Shown here: positions 1 to 4,848 of the stretch, piece after piece
Layout of the letters: each line of letters opens with the position of its first letter
Position numbering within the stretch: position 1 is the first letter of the stretch
Assembly (NCBI GenBank): GCA_016178435.1
Contig: JACOTK010000101.1
Coordinates: 1 to 7,611, forward strand
DNA: 7,611 nt
Direction of reading: 5' to 3'
From: Actinomycetota bacterium
Lineage (GTDB): Bacteria > Actinomycetota > Acidimicrobiia > Acidimicrobiales > CADCSY01
The notes under the pieces: generated by a model
What the model was told of the DNA's origin: nothing
Database searches by the model: none
The model's input: the letters and a program-made list of their open reading frames with translations, nothing else
Program-made: the position numbers and the translations under genes

Positions 1-2
1 AT

Positions 3-245
3 GTCGGCGGCGCCGCACTTGCGGCGGACGCGGTCCGAGCCCGGTTCGAGCTTGACCTCGTCGGAGCAGTCCGCACGGCGCTCGACGACCTCTTGGTCAA
101 CTTCACGAACCCGGGTGATCAGGGCCCTGTTGCGTATGCCGAGCAGATGCTGACCGACCACCCGGAGCTCGACGCTGCTACGGTCGCCGCCGACGCGGTG
201 CTCGCCGTCGAGGCCTTCCACCGTCGGCTGTTCGATCCAGCCTGA
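3..245 (+). CDS. C-terminal 80 residues of an unidentified protein (5' truncated)
   Basis: This frame stays open from the window edge to a TGA at 243-245 and ends in the residues FHRRLFDPA. The visible part is rich in Ala, Asp, Glu and Leu and looks helical (for example AYAEQMLTDHPELDAATVAA), with no Cys, no membrane segment and no catalytic motif that I can name. I do not recognise the family. The other two plus-strand frames are stopped early in this stretch, and the GC-rich third positions fit real coding use, so a genuine gene end is more likely than a chance frame. The start lies outside the window. It is followed directly by a transposase remnant, so the gene could itself be cargo or a disrupted neighbour. 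Confidence 0.5.
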   Translation, partial: VGGAALAADAVRARFELDLVGAVRTALDDLLVNFTNPGDQGPVAYAEQMLTDHPELDAATVAADAVLAVEAFHRRLFDPA

Positions 246-256
246 GCCGCGTCCAC

Positions 257-599
257 TGGCCGAGGACTCGACCATGGCTCGCCGGCGAGACCGTCGAGCT
301 GGTGTGTGAGGGCGGCCTCGTGCACATCTACCATCGCTGGGTGCTCGTCGCTGCCCATGCCCGCCGTCATGACCCTGGCCGCCAAGCCGCCGCCATCACC
401 CGCGGCCAGAAGCGACCCGGGCGCCGGCCTTTGGCACCGCGACCGACGGCGACAGCCGCGTTGGTGATCCGCAAGGTCGACAACTCCGGGCAACGTGTCC
501 TTCGCCGGGACGAACTATCGGGTCGGAAACAATTTCCGTCGCCCCCAGGTCCAAGTCGCTGTTGTCGACGGCACCGTTGAGATCTCCGTGACGGGCACG
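257..599 (+). pseudogene. Decayed IS481/integrase-core transposase, C-terminal fragment with frameshift
   Basis: Two successive reading frames together give one typical C-terminal tail of an IS481-like (integrase core) transposase. The first runs through PWLAGETVELVCEGGLVHIY and HRWVLVAAHARRH and reaches KVDNSG at about 473-490. The second resumes at 492 with NVSFAGTNYRVG and continues to VAVVDGTVEISVTGT, ending about 599. One extra base at 491 separates the frames, because G(488-490) followed by AAC(492-494) restores the reading VDNSGNVSFAG. The DDE catalytic core that should precede this tail is absent, and no terminal inverted repeats are evident, so the element is dead. The second frame stays open to a TGA at 705-707, overlapping the next gene's ATG, but similarity ends near 599. 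Family assignment rests on recognised motif style, not a search. Confidence 0.6.
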
Positions 600-690
600 T
601 CCTGTCCGGGATGGAAGCCAGGATTGCAGCCAGCAATGAACCGTCTCGAGTCGCTCCTCATCCCGCCCGCCACCGCATCAGCTACCAGCA

Positions 691-696
691 AGGAGA
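691..696 (+). promoter_or_regulatory. Ribosome binding site deciding the start at 704
   Basis: AGGAGA lies 7 bases before ATG 704. It is the strongest Shine-Dalgarno match in this part of the window and argues against the upstream in-frame ATG at 611. Confidence 0.75.
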
Positions 697-703
697 ACGA
701 AAC

Positions 704-1270
704 ATGACCGAGTACTCGGATCGATTCATCAAGGTCGCCGACGGTTTCAGCCGTCGCGTCGAGGCCGTACCAGCCACGGCATGGGACAACCCGACACCGT
801 GCGAGGGATGGGTGGCACGCGACGTCGTCCGTCACCTTGTCGAGTGGGTCCCCGGCTTCTTCACCGGCACAGCCGGGCTCACCTTCCCGACCATCCCATC
901 GGCAGACGTCGATCCCGTAGGCGCGTGGTCGACACTGCGTGCCGCGCTCGAACACCAACTCGCCGACGAGCCAGTCGCCACCCGCGAGATCGACGCCCCG
1001 ATGGGCCGAATGAGCATCGAAGCCGCGATCGACATGATCGTCACTGGCGACGTGCTCGTGCACACGTGGGACCTCGCCCGAGCCACGGGTCTTGACGAAA
1101 CGCTCGACCCGATCGAGGTCGCCCGAATGCTTGAAGGGATCGAACCGATGGACGAAGTCCTGCGCGGCTCGGGGCACTACGGCCGGCGCGTCGCTGTTCC
1201 CGACGATGCGGATACGCAAACCAAGCTGATCGCATTCGTCGGGCGGAACCCGGCCGACCCGGGCCGATGA
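704..1270 (+). CDS. DinB-like / mycothiol-dependent maleylpyruvate isomerase N-terminal family protein (TIGR03086-like)
   Basis: The 188-residue product has the pattern of the TIGR03086 / DinB-like metal-binding family common in Actinomycetota. The pattern includes the N-terminal helix FSRRVEAVPATAWDNPTPCEGW (about residues 15-36, in two parts), then ARDVVRHLVEW with a candidate metal-ligand His44, and later GDVLVHTWDLARATG with His120 and Asp123. Members form four-helix bundles that bind a divalent metal, and the characterised relatives act with mycothiol as thiol cofactor. The substrate of this one is unknown. The start at 704 is chosen because AGGAGA (691-696) sits 7 bases upstream; an ATG at 611 in the same frame would read into the transposase remnant. 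The gene stands alone between the remnant and a gene-free stretch. It is probably soluble and cytoplasmic. Fold assignment is fairly secure; function is not. Confidence 0.85.
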   Translation: MTEYSDRFIKVADGFSRRVEAVPATAWDNPTPCEGWVARDVVRHLVEWVPGFFTGTAGLTFPTIPSADVDPVGAWSTLRAALEHQLADEPVATREIDAPMGRMSIEAAIDMIVTGDVLVHTWDLARATGLDETLDPIEVARMLEGIEPMDEVLRGSGHYGRRVAVPDDADTQTKLIAFVGRNPADPGR

Positions 1271-1762
1271 ACACGCTCGAGGTGTGCGGTCTCACGGCCC
1301 ACGAGATGGCTCGGCGAGGACGCGCCCGTGCCGTAGCTACGCTCGAACTCCACAGGGTTGCAGACCGCGACAGCACCGTCGCCGCCCCGGCTACGTGCCG
1401 CCGGGGCGATCGTCTTCGGGCACAGCAACGTGCCACCGTGGTTGGCCGGTCATTGAGCGCGAACCCGGTGTTCGGTAAACCTCGAACCCTTGGGACCTCA
1501 CCCGTACCGCCGGCGGGTCGAGCGGTGGCGCCGCAGCAGCCGTTGCATCCGGAATGTCGGCATTGGAAGTCGGCTCCGACATGGCCGGCGATTGGAGACT
1601 CAACTGACTTGCCGGGCGATGTTCATCACGGAGCTCTTCGGTGAACTTGACACGGACCGGGTTCAGGACGGCTCCACTCGGCACAGCTGGGTTGGCGAAT
1701 TGCTCGAGAAGATGCCGGTTACCTGGGACGCTTCGGCCGTGGCCTCGTTCTGCCGGACGCTC
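1271..1762. other. Gene-free stretch of about 490 bp between convergent genes
   Basis: No open frame here on either strand gives a recognisable protein; those present are short, Arg/Pro/Ser-rich and typical of chance frames in high-GC DNA. A minus-strand stretch at 1333-1359 would read NPVEFERSY, which faintly resembles the C-terminal end of IS3-type transposases (SPVEFE...). With nothing convincing around it, this is at most a worn relic. Two inverted repeats are visible. One is a strong 8-bp stem at 1383-1390/1401-1408. The other pairs ATGTCGG (1554-1560) with CCGACAT (1576-1582). The stretch separates the plus-strand DinB-like gene from the minus-strand acetyltransferase and looks like eroded accessory DNA. 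Confidence 0.5.
1383..1408. terminator. GC-rich stem-loop, possible terminator between convergent genes
   Basis: CGCCCCGG (1383-1390) pairs perfectly with CCGGGGCG (1401-1408) around a 10-base loop. It lies 113 bases after the stop of the DinB-like gene and before the oppositely oriented acetyltransferase. There is no T-run on either side, so if it ends transcription it is not a classic intrinsic terminator. It could instead be an mRNA 3'-end stabilising hairpin or chance pairing in GC-rich DNA. Confidence 0.3.
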
Positions 1763-2251
1763 CTACAGAAGCCGTTGCATCACCACGACGTCGAGCCAGC
1801 GGTTGAACTTGCGGCCAACCTCCCGCTCGGTCCCCACGATCGAAAAGCCCTGGCCTTGGTGCAAGGCGATCGAGGCGGCGTGGTCACCGACGATGCGGGC
1901 CATCATGGCGTGAAATCCACTCGCCGCGGCTGCTTCCACCAACTCGCCCAGCAGCAATCGCCCTACCCCTTGGCCCTGGTGGTCACGACTCACATAGATC
2001 GAGTCCTCGACGGTTGTCCGGTAGGCGGGACGGTCTCGATACGGGGACAGAGCAGCGAACCCGGTGACCGAGCCGGATTCATCGACCGCCACGAGCGTGG
2101 TGTGGGCCCCCGAACGAGCCGCCAGCCAGGCTTGCTGGTCCTCCAAGGTACGTTCCACGAGATCAAAGGTCACGGTTGAGCCCGCGACCTCCGGGTTGTA
2201 GATGGAGCGAATTGCCTCGGCGTCTTCCATCTCGGCGAGGCGAACCTTCAT
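1763..2251 (-). CDS. GNAT acetyltransferase, phosphinothricin N-acetyltransferase-like
   Basis: The 162-residue product is a full-length single GNAT domain of the PAT/Bar type, which transfers acetyl from acetyl-CoA to a small amine. Visible family features in order are IRSIYNPEV (14-22), STVTFDL (25-31), GFAALSPYRDRPAYRTTVED (64-83) carrying the acidic pair before SIYV, and the CoA-binding loop QGQGVG (92-97) matching Q/RxxGxG/A. Later come ASIALHQGQGF (126-136) and EVGRKFNRWLDVV (143-155). The usual Asn that starts the NxxSxxLH helix is His124 here. The start at 2251 matches the family N-terminus (MKVRLAEMEDAEA); the Shine-Dalgarno is weak, and a dispersed repeat begins 8 bases upstream. 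It is soluble. Substrate could be phosphinothricin-like compounds, methionine sulfone/sulfoximine or another amine; sequence alone cannot say. Confidence 0.9.
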   Translation of the reverse strand: MKVRLAEMEDAEAIRSIYNPEVAGSTVTFDLVERTLEDQQAWLAARSGAHTTLVAVDESGSVTGFAALSPYRDRPAYRTTVEDSIYVSRDHQGQGVGRLLLGELVEAAAASGFHAMMARIVGDHAASIALHQGQGFSIVGTEREVGRKFNRWLDVVVMQRLL

Positions 2252-2258
2252 GAGCGCC

Positions 2259-2305
2259 AACCTACCCGGCAGCCCAGGCGGTCGACGGGTATCGCCCAGG
2301 GTTCG
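2259..2305. repeat. Dispersed intergenic repeat, copy 1
   Basis: This segment matches a second segment at 3832-3880. There are 28 identical bases (2262-2289 versus 3835-3862) beginning CTACCCGGCAGC, then a less conserved stretch with two single-base gaps ending in GTTCGG. Copy 1 begins 8 bases upstream of the minus-strand acetyltransferase start. Read on the minus strand it stays open in that gene's frame and would encode RRPPGLPGRL, but it precedes the family's normal N-terminus. ACCCG (2264-2268) can pair with CGGGT (2286-2290), giving a weak stem. Confidence 0.7.
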
Positions 2306-2380
2306 GAAAGTCGCATCTTCGATCCTCGAGGGCGACTTCGTCGACCGCAGGACTCCTGTCGCCCCACCCATCCGATGCGG

Positions 2381-2407
2381 GCCGTTGCAGTGGACAGAGT
2401 CAACGGC
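2381..2407 (-). terminator. Stem-loop overlapping the stop codon of the serine hydrolase gene
   Basis: GCCGTTG (2381-2387) pairs perfectly with CAACGGC (2401-2407) around a 13-base loop. On the minus strand the stem begins in the last codons of the hydrolase gene and its stop codon (2400-2402) falls at the stem/loop junction. No T-run follows, so a role as terminator or 3'-end stabiliser is only possible. It may limit read-through into the acetyltransferase gene 148 bases further on. Confidence 0.3.
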
Positions 2408-3683
2408 GTCGAGGTGACGGGACCTTGCCGCCCAGCGCTTTTGCTGCTCCGACGAGGATGAAGTTCCCACTTGTTTGGACGCTGGGAGTTCCTGGCTGTT
2501 TGTCGGGAGAGTCTTCTATATGGGAATCATCGGTATCCAATATGAGGTAGACGCCGGCGATGTCGTTGACCCGATCAATCCAGGGACGAAACCCAAACGC
2601 GCCAGGACTTGACTCAACCAGGCCAATGTCATGGGAGTCAACAACGTCAAGCCAGTGCGCCACACCGTATGGGGTCTCAGCCTTCTTTCTAGACGGTGCT
2701 GCTGAGACGAACCTGGCGTCACCCGTTTGATCCTTGGACATCTCGCGAACGCTGGCCGACTGAAGGATGCGCTCCCCGCTCGGCGCCATTCCGTCATGCA
2801 CCAACATCTCGATGAAGCGCCCGTAGTCAGTCAAAGTCGACACAGCACTACCTGCGGGCGCGGGATGACCGTCAGATGCCCCGCCGTTCTGCCTGGCCGT
2901 GAAGGTGGTCATGGACATCTTCAGCGGTTCCGCTACGCGCTCTTGGAATACCTGCTCGAACGTCTTCTGCGTCACCGCCTCAACCACGCCGGCGGCAACA
3001 TGGAGATGCACCCCTCCGTATCGATATCCTGTGCCTGGCTTACCTATCAAGGGCAGGCCCAGAATCGTAGCGTTGCACTCAGCGAGGGTGACCGCCGGGT
3101 CTTTGTAACACGGTATGCGTTCGTCGTATTCGAGCCCGGACGTAAATCCGACTAGTTGGCGCATCGTAATTGCAGCGCTTGGCTTGCCTTTCGCCTCCGC
3201 TAGGTAGGTGCCAATGGGCTTGTCCAGATCAATGAGGCCTTCTTCGACCAGACTCATGATCACCACACCCGACAACCACTTGCTTGCAGAAGCAATCGGC
3301 ACCCTCGTGGTGAGGTCATACGACCCGTAAGCCTGTTGATGGACCAGCCTGCCTTTCTGGAGCACGAGAAGCGAAGAGCCAGGAAGTTGCGCCTTGGTGA
3401 TTCGATCCGTGATGTCCGCATCCAGAGCGGCGAACGCGGGGTTCTCAACGACCGTATCGGTGATGGCCGAGCGGTAGCCACCATTGGAGGGCACCGTGCC
3501 CTGAGCTGTGGTCGAAACCGAAGGCTGTTCGGTGTCGCGTCCAGGCTTCACCAAGGACGTCGATGATGATGTGTTGGGCTGATCATCAGAACATCCAGCC
3601 AAGGCGAGTGCAGCGCATGCCATGATGGCAACTACGCCGGTCCAGAATCCGATGTGCCTGTCGATTTTCCCAGCTAGGTTCAT
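2400..3683 (-). CDS. Lipoprotein serine hydrolase of the class C beta-lactamase / esterase family
   Basis: The 427-residue product starts with a lipoprotein signal peptide: basic n-region MNLAGKIDRH, hydrophobic stretch 11-27, lipobox LAGC with the lipidated Cys31. A Ser/Thr/Pro-rich linker follows to about residue 65. The exported domain (about 75-415) has the beta-lactamase (PF00144) fold with the S-x-x-K motif SASK (Ser132 nucleophile, Lys135 base) and LVGFTSGL (177-184). The usual YxN position reads YGG (222-224). A late motif SPGAFGF (359-365) occupies the place of the KTG/HTG box. Cys192 and Cys203 could form a disulfide, sensible for an exported protein. Likely reactions are ester or peptide-bond hydrolysis at the outer face of the membrane; true beta-lactamase activity is not implied. 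The ATG at 3683 is chosen because it begins the signal peptide; the frame runs further upstream but without protein-like features. Codon third positions are noticeably A/T-richer than in nusG. Confidence 0.88.
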   Translation of the reverse strand: MNLAGKIDRHIGFWTGVVAIMACAALALAGCSDDQPNTSSSTSLVKPGRDTEQPSVSTTAQGTVPSNGGYRSAITDTVVENPAFAALDADITDRITKAQLPGSSLLVLQKGRLVHQQAYGSYDLTTRVPIASASKWLSGVVIMSLVEEGLIDLDKPIGTYLAEAKGKPSAAITMRQLVGFTSGLEYDERIPCYKDPAVTLAECNATILGLPLIGKPGTGYRYGGVHLHVAAGVVEAVTQKTFEQVFQERVAEPLKMSMTTFTARQNGGASDGHPAPAGSAVSTLTDYGRFIEMLVHDGMAPSGERILQSASVREMSKDQTGDARFVSAAPSRKKAETPYGVAHWLDVVDSHDIGLVESSPGAFGFRPWIDRVNDIAGVYLILDTDDSHIEDSPDKQPGTPSVQTSGNFILVGAAKALGGKVPSPRRR

Positions 3684-3979
3684 AGGACAACCGTAGCCGT
3701 GGCGACGTTCGCGTCGGTGGCACGCCAAGCTCGAGGAAGGCGACGTCGAGGCGGTGGGGTCGATCGCTCTGGCTTCAAATGCATCGCTCTCAAGACGCCC
3801 GCGAGACCTCGATATCAACGTCGTGGTGGGTAATCTACCCGGCAGCCCAGGCGGTCGACGGGGCTCACCCCAGGGGTTCGGCGTCCAGCCCCCGCGCCAC
3901 AATTCGGTTGCGTCCGGGAGAGCCGCTAGCATCGACGGGTCGTGGAGGGTGCTCCAGAAGGGGCTACCTTTGACAGCAG
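3684..3979. other. Intergenic region between divergent serine hydrolase and tRNA-Thr
   Basis: This 296-bp stretch must hold the promoters for the minus-strand hydrolase and, in the other direction, for tRNA-Thr. It contains repeat copy 2 (3832-3880). On the plus strand TAGCAT (3927-3932) is a passable -10 for tRNA-Thr, but no good -35 sits 16-18 bases upstream. A perfect TTGACA at 3970-3975 is only 4 bases from the tRNA 5' end and has no matching -10. No gene is evident, although the hydrolase frame stays open on the minus strand to 3932. Confidence 0.5.
3832..3880. repeat. Dispersed intergenic repeat, copy 2
   Basis: This copy shares 28 identical bases with 2262-2289 and a similar 3' part ending in GTTCGG. 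It has the same orientation as copy 1 and lies about 150 bases upstream of the minus-strand serine hydrolase start, on the other side from tRNA-Thr. The minus-strand frame again gives RRPPGLPGRL. With two copies 1.57 kb apart, each upstream of a minus-strand gene, this is either a small mobile or REP-like element or a duplicated upstream segment. Confidence 0.7.
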
Positions 3980-4052
3980 GCCCCCTTAGCTCAGTCGGCA
4001 GAGCATTTCCATGGTAAGGAAAAGGTCGTCAGTTCGATTCTGACAGGGGGCT
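3980..4052 (+). tRNA. tRNA-Thr (anticodon GGT)
   Basis: A complete cloverleaf is visible. The acceptor GCCCCCT (3980-3986) pairs with AGGGGGC (4045-4051), and the D stem is GCTC/GAGC (3989-3992/4001-4004). The anticodon stem TTTCC/GGAAA (4006-4010/4018-4022) closes the loop ATGGTAA with anticodon GGT at 4013-4015. The T stem GTCAG/CTGAC encloses TTCGATT (4033-4039). The discriminator base is T4052 and CCA is not encoded. It decodes ACC/ACU threonine codons. The rpmG start codon is only 7 bases beyond the tRNA 3' end, so both are probably on one transcript, as in the tRNA-Thr/rpmG neighbourhood of other actinobacteria. Confidence 0.97.
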
Positions 4053-4059
4053 CTCGCAC

Positions 4060-4221
4060 ATGGCCGGTGAAAAAAGGGTGAATGTGATCTTGGCCTGCGA
4101 GGTTTGCAAGCGCCGGAACTACATCACCACCAAGAACAAGCAGAACGACCGCGAACGTATCGAGATGAAAAAGTACTGCCGTTGGGATCGGGTTCACACC
4201 GTTCACAAAGAGACTCGATAA
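4060..4221 (+). CDS. rpmG: 50S ribosomal protein L33
   Basis: The 53-residue protein has the full L33 layout: KRVNVILACEVCKRRNYITT (5-24) with the first zinc knuckle Cys13-x-x-Cys16, then KNKQND and ERIEMKKYC, and the typical end HTVHKETR. L33 binds 23S rRNA near the E site of the large subunit. The second knuckle is incomplete: Cys40-Arg-Trp-Asp43 replaces the usual CxxC, so zinc would need an Asp ligand or is not bound in the standard way. The start at ATG 4060 gives the normal family N-terminus. There is no room for an independent leader: the only Shine-Dalgarno-like sequence, AGGGGG at 4045-4050, is part of the tRNA-Thr acceptor strand. Confidence 0.96.
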   Translation: MAGEKRVNVILACEVCKRRNYITTKNKQNDRERIEMKKYCRWDRVHTVHKETR

Positions 4222-4229
4222 TCGATAAC
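4193..4229 (+). promoter_or_regulatory. Two overlapping candidate sigma-A-type promoters for the sigma/anti-sigma pair
   Basis: TTCACA (4193-4198) and GATAAT (4217-4222) are separated by 18 bases. TTCACA (4202-4207) and GATAAC (4224-4229) are separated by 16. Each hexamer differs from the housekeeping consensus by one or two bases. Both lie across the 3' end of rpmG and its stop codon, so they would start mRNA about 40 bases before the ECF sigma gene. The -35 elements fall in the conserved HTVHK codons of L33. Confidence 0.45.
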
Positions 4230-4230
4230 A

Positions 4231-4282
4231 CCTCAGGTAACCATCGTGGTTTGTGCAGGGTCCAACCCCGTGATGCCTGAGG
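4231..4282 (+). promoter_or_regulatory. Inverted repeats around the sigma factor start codon
   Basis: CCTCAGG (4231-4237) is the exact complement of CCTGAGG (4276-4282). Inside lies a 5-bp hairpin AACCA/TGGTT (4239-4243/4247-4251) and a small GGG/CCC pairing (4258-4260/4266-4268). If folded in mRNA, the outer stem would enclose the ATG at 4273 and could limit its access. It could equally be a protein-binding dyad, or chance. Confidence 0.3.
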
Positions 4283-4848
4283 CAATGGCAGATCTGGTCG
4301 CCGCCGCTCGTGGCGGTGACAAGTCTGCCTTCGACGAGTTGGTTCGGGTGACGTTCCCGGACACCTACACACTCGCGTATCGCCTCGTCGGGCACGAGGA
4401 GGACGCACGCGACGTGGTACAGGAAGCATATCTTCGGGCTTATCGAGGCTTGGGGAACTTTCGCGGAGACGCGCAGTTCACGACGTGGCTGTACCGCATC
4501 ACGGCCAATTGTGCTTCCACCCATCTCGGAAAGCGTCGTCGTCACCGCCATGAGGAGATGCCCGACGATGATCTCGTGCCGGACACCCACTTTGTCGGCG
4601 ATCCGGCTGCCCAGTCCGATGCAACAGCCCTTCGTGCCGAGTTGCACACGGCCCTTCAGGCGCTCCCCCCCAAATTGCGGGCGGTCGTGGTGCTGCGCGA
4701 TGTCTACGACCTGCCTCACGAGGCCATCGCCGAAGAGCTCGGCATCTCGGAATCTGCCGCAAAGGTGCGCCTGCACCGAGCACGTCGTCAGTTGAGAGAG
4801 CGACTTTTTCCATTGCCCGGAGAAGAAGGAGCATCCCATGCGGTGTGA
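4273..4848 (+). CDS. ECF RNA polymerase sigma factor (SigE/RpoE-like)
   Basis: The 191-residue protein has only sigma regions 2 and 4, as in extracytoplasmic-function sigma factors. Region 2 spans about 17-90, with DARDVVQEAYLRAYRGL (44-60), FRGDAQFTTWLYRITANC (63-80) and the basic end KRRRHRH. An acidic linker (95-115) follows. Region 4 spans about 120-178, with LQALPPKLRAVVVLRDVYDL (128-147) and the helix-turn-helix AIAEELGISESAAKVRLHRA (151-170) that reads the -35 element. It would direct RNA polymerase to a small stress or envelope regulon when freed from its inhibitor. ATG 4273 is chosen; GTG 4246 and ATG 4285 are alternatives, and none has a strong Shine-Dalgarno. The stop overlaps the next gene by 11 bases, so the two are translationally coupled. 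ECF subgroup is not assigned. Confidence 0.93.
   Translation: MPEAMADLVAAARGGDKSAFDELVRVTFPDTYTLAYRLVGHEEDARDVVQEAYLRAYRGLGNFRGDAQFTTWLYRITANCASTHLGKRRRHRHEEMPDDDLVPDTHFVGDPAAQSDATALRAELHTALQALPPKLRAVVVLRDVYDLPHEAIAEELGISESAAKVRLHRARRQLRERLFPLPGEEGASHAV
4826..4831 (+). promoter_or_regulatory. Ribosome binding site of the anti-sigma gene
   Basis: AAGGAG lies 6 bases before ATG 4838, inside the 3' end of the sigma factor gene. It is much stronger than any site before the sigma gene, which should favour production of the inhibitor at least equal to its target. Confidence 0.75.

Noticed and set aside
611..703. Upstream in-frame ATG for the DinB-like gene
   Set aside because: AGGAGA at 691-696 is correctly spaced for 704 and the extension lacks family similarity.
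515..1219. Minus-strand open frame of 234 codons opposite the DinB-like gene
   Set aside because: It is a shadow of a real gene that has a good Shine-Dalgarno and conserved residues on the plus strand.
1538..1781. Shared 12-mer AGCCGTTGCATC at 1538-1549 and 1770-1781
   Set aside because: Flanks do not extend the match beyond a few bases; it may be chance or a very worn duplication of the acetyltransferase 3' end.
1490..2179. Plus-strand open frame of 229 codons opposite the acetyltransferase
   Set aside because: It is antisense to a clear GNAT gene for most of its length; the part before 1763 has no recognisable similarity.
2259..3880. Integron cassette array with the repeats as attC sites
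   Set aside because: The repeats lack the RYYYAAC/GTTRRRY core pair and the imperfect long palindrome of attC; no integrase gene is in the window.
3684..3932. N-terminal extension of the serine hydrolase frame
   Set aside because: The lipoprotein signal peptide begins at 3683 and would be buried inside the longer form; the extension includes the dispersed repeat.
3970..3975. Perfect TTGACA just before tRNA-Thr as a promoter for rpmG
   Set aside because: No -10-like hexamer lies 16-18 bases downstream; that position is in the tRNA D loop.
3980..4052. tRNA-Thr as the attachment site of a genomic island covering 1-3979
   Set aside because: Islands usually enter at the tRNA 3' end, which here joins rpmG directly; no second copy of the tRNA 3' end and no integrase are visible.
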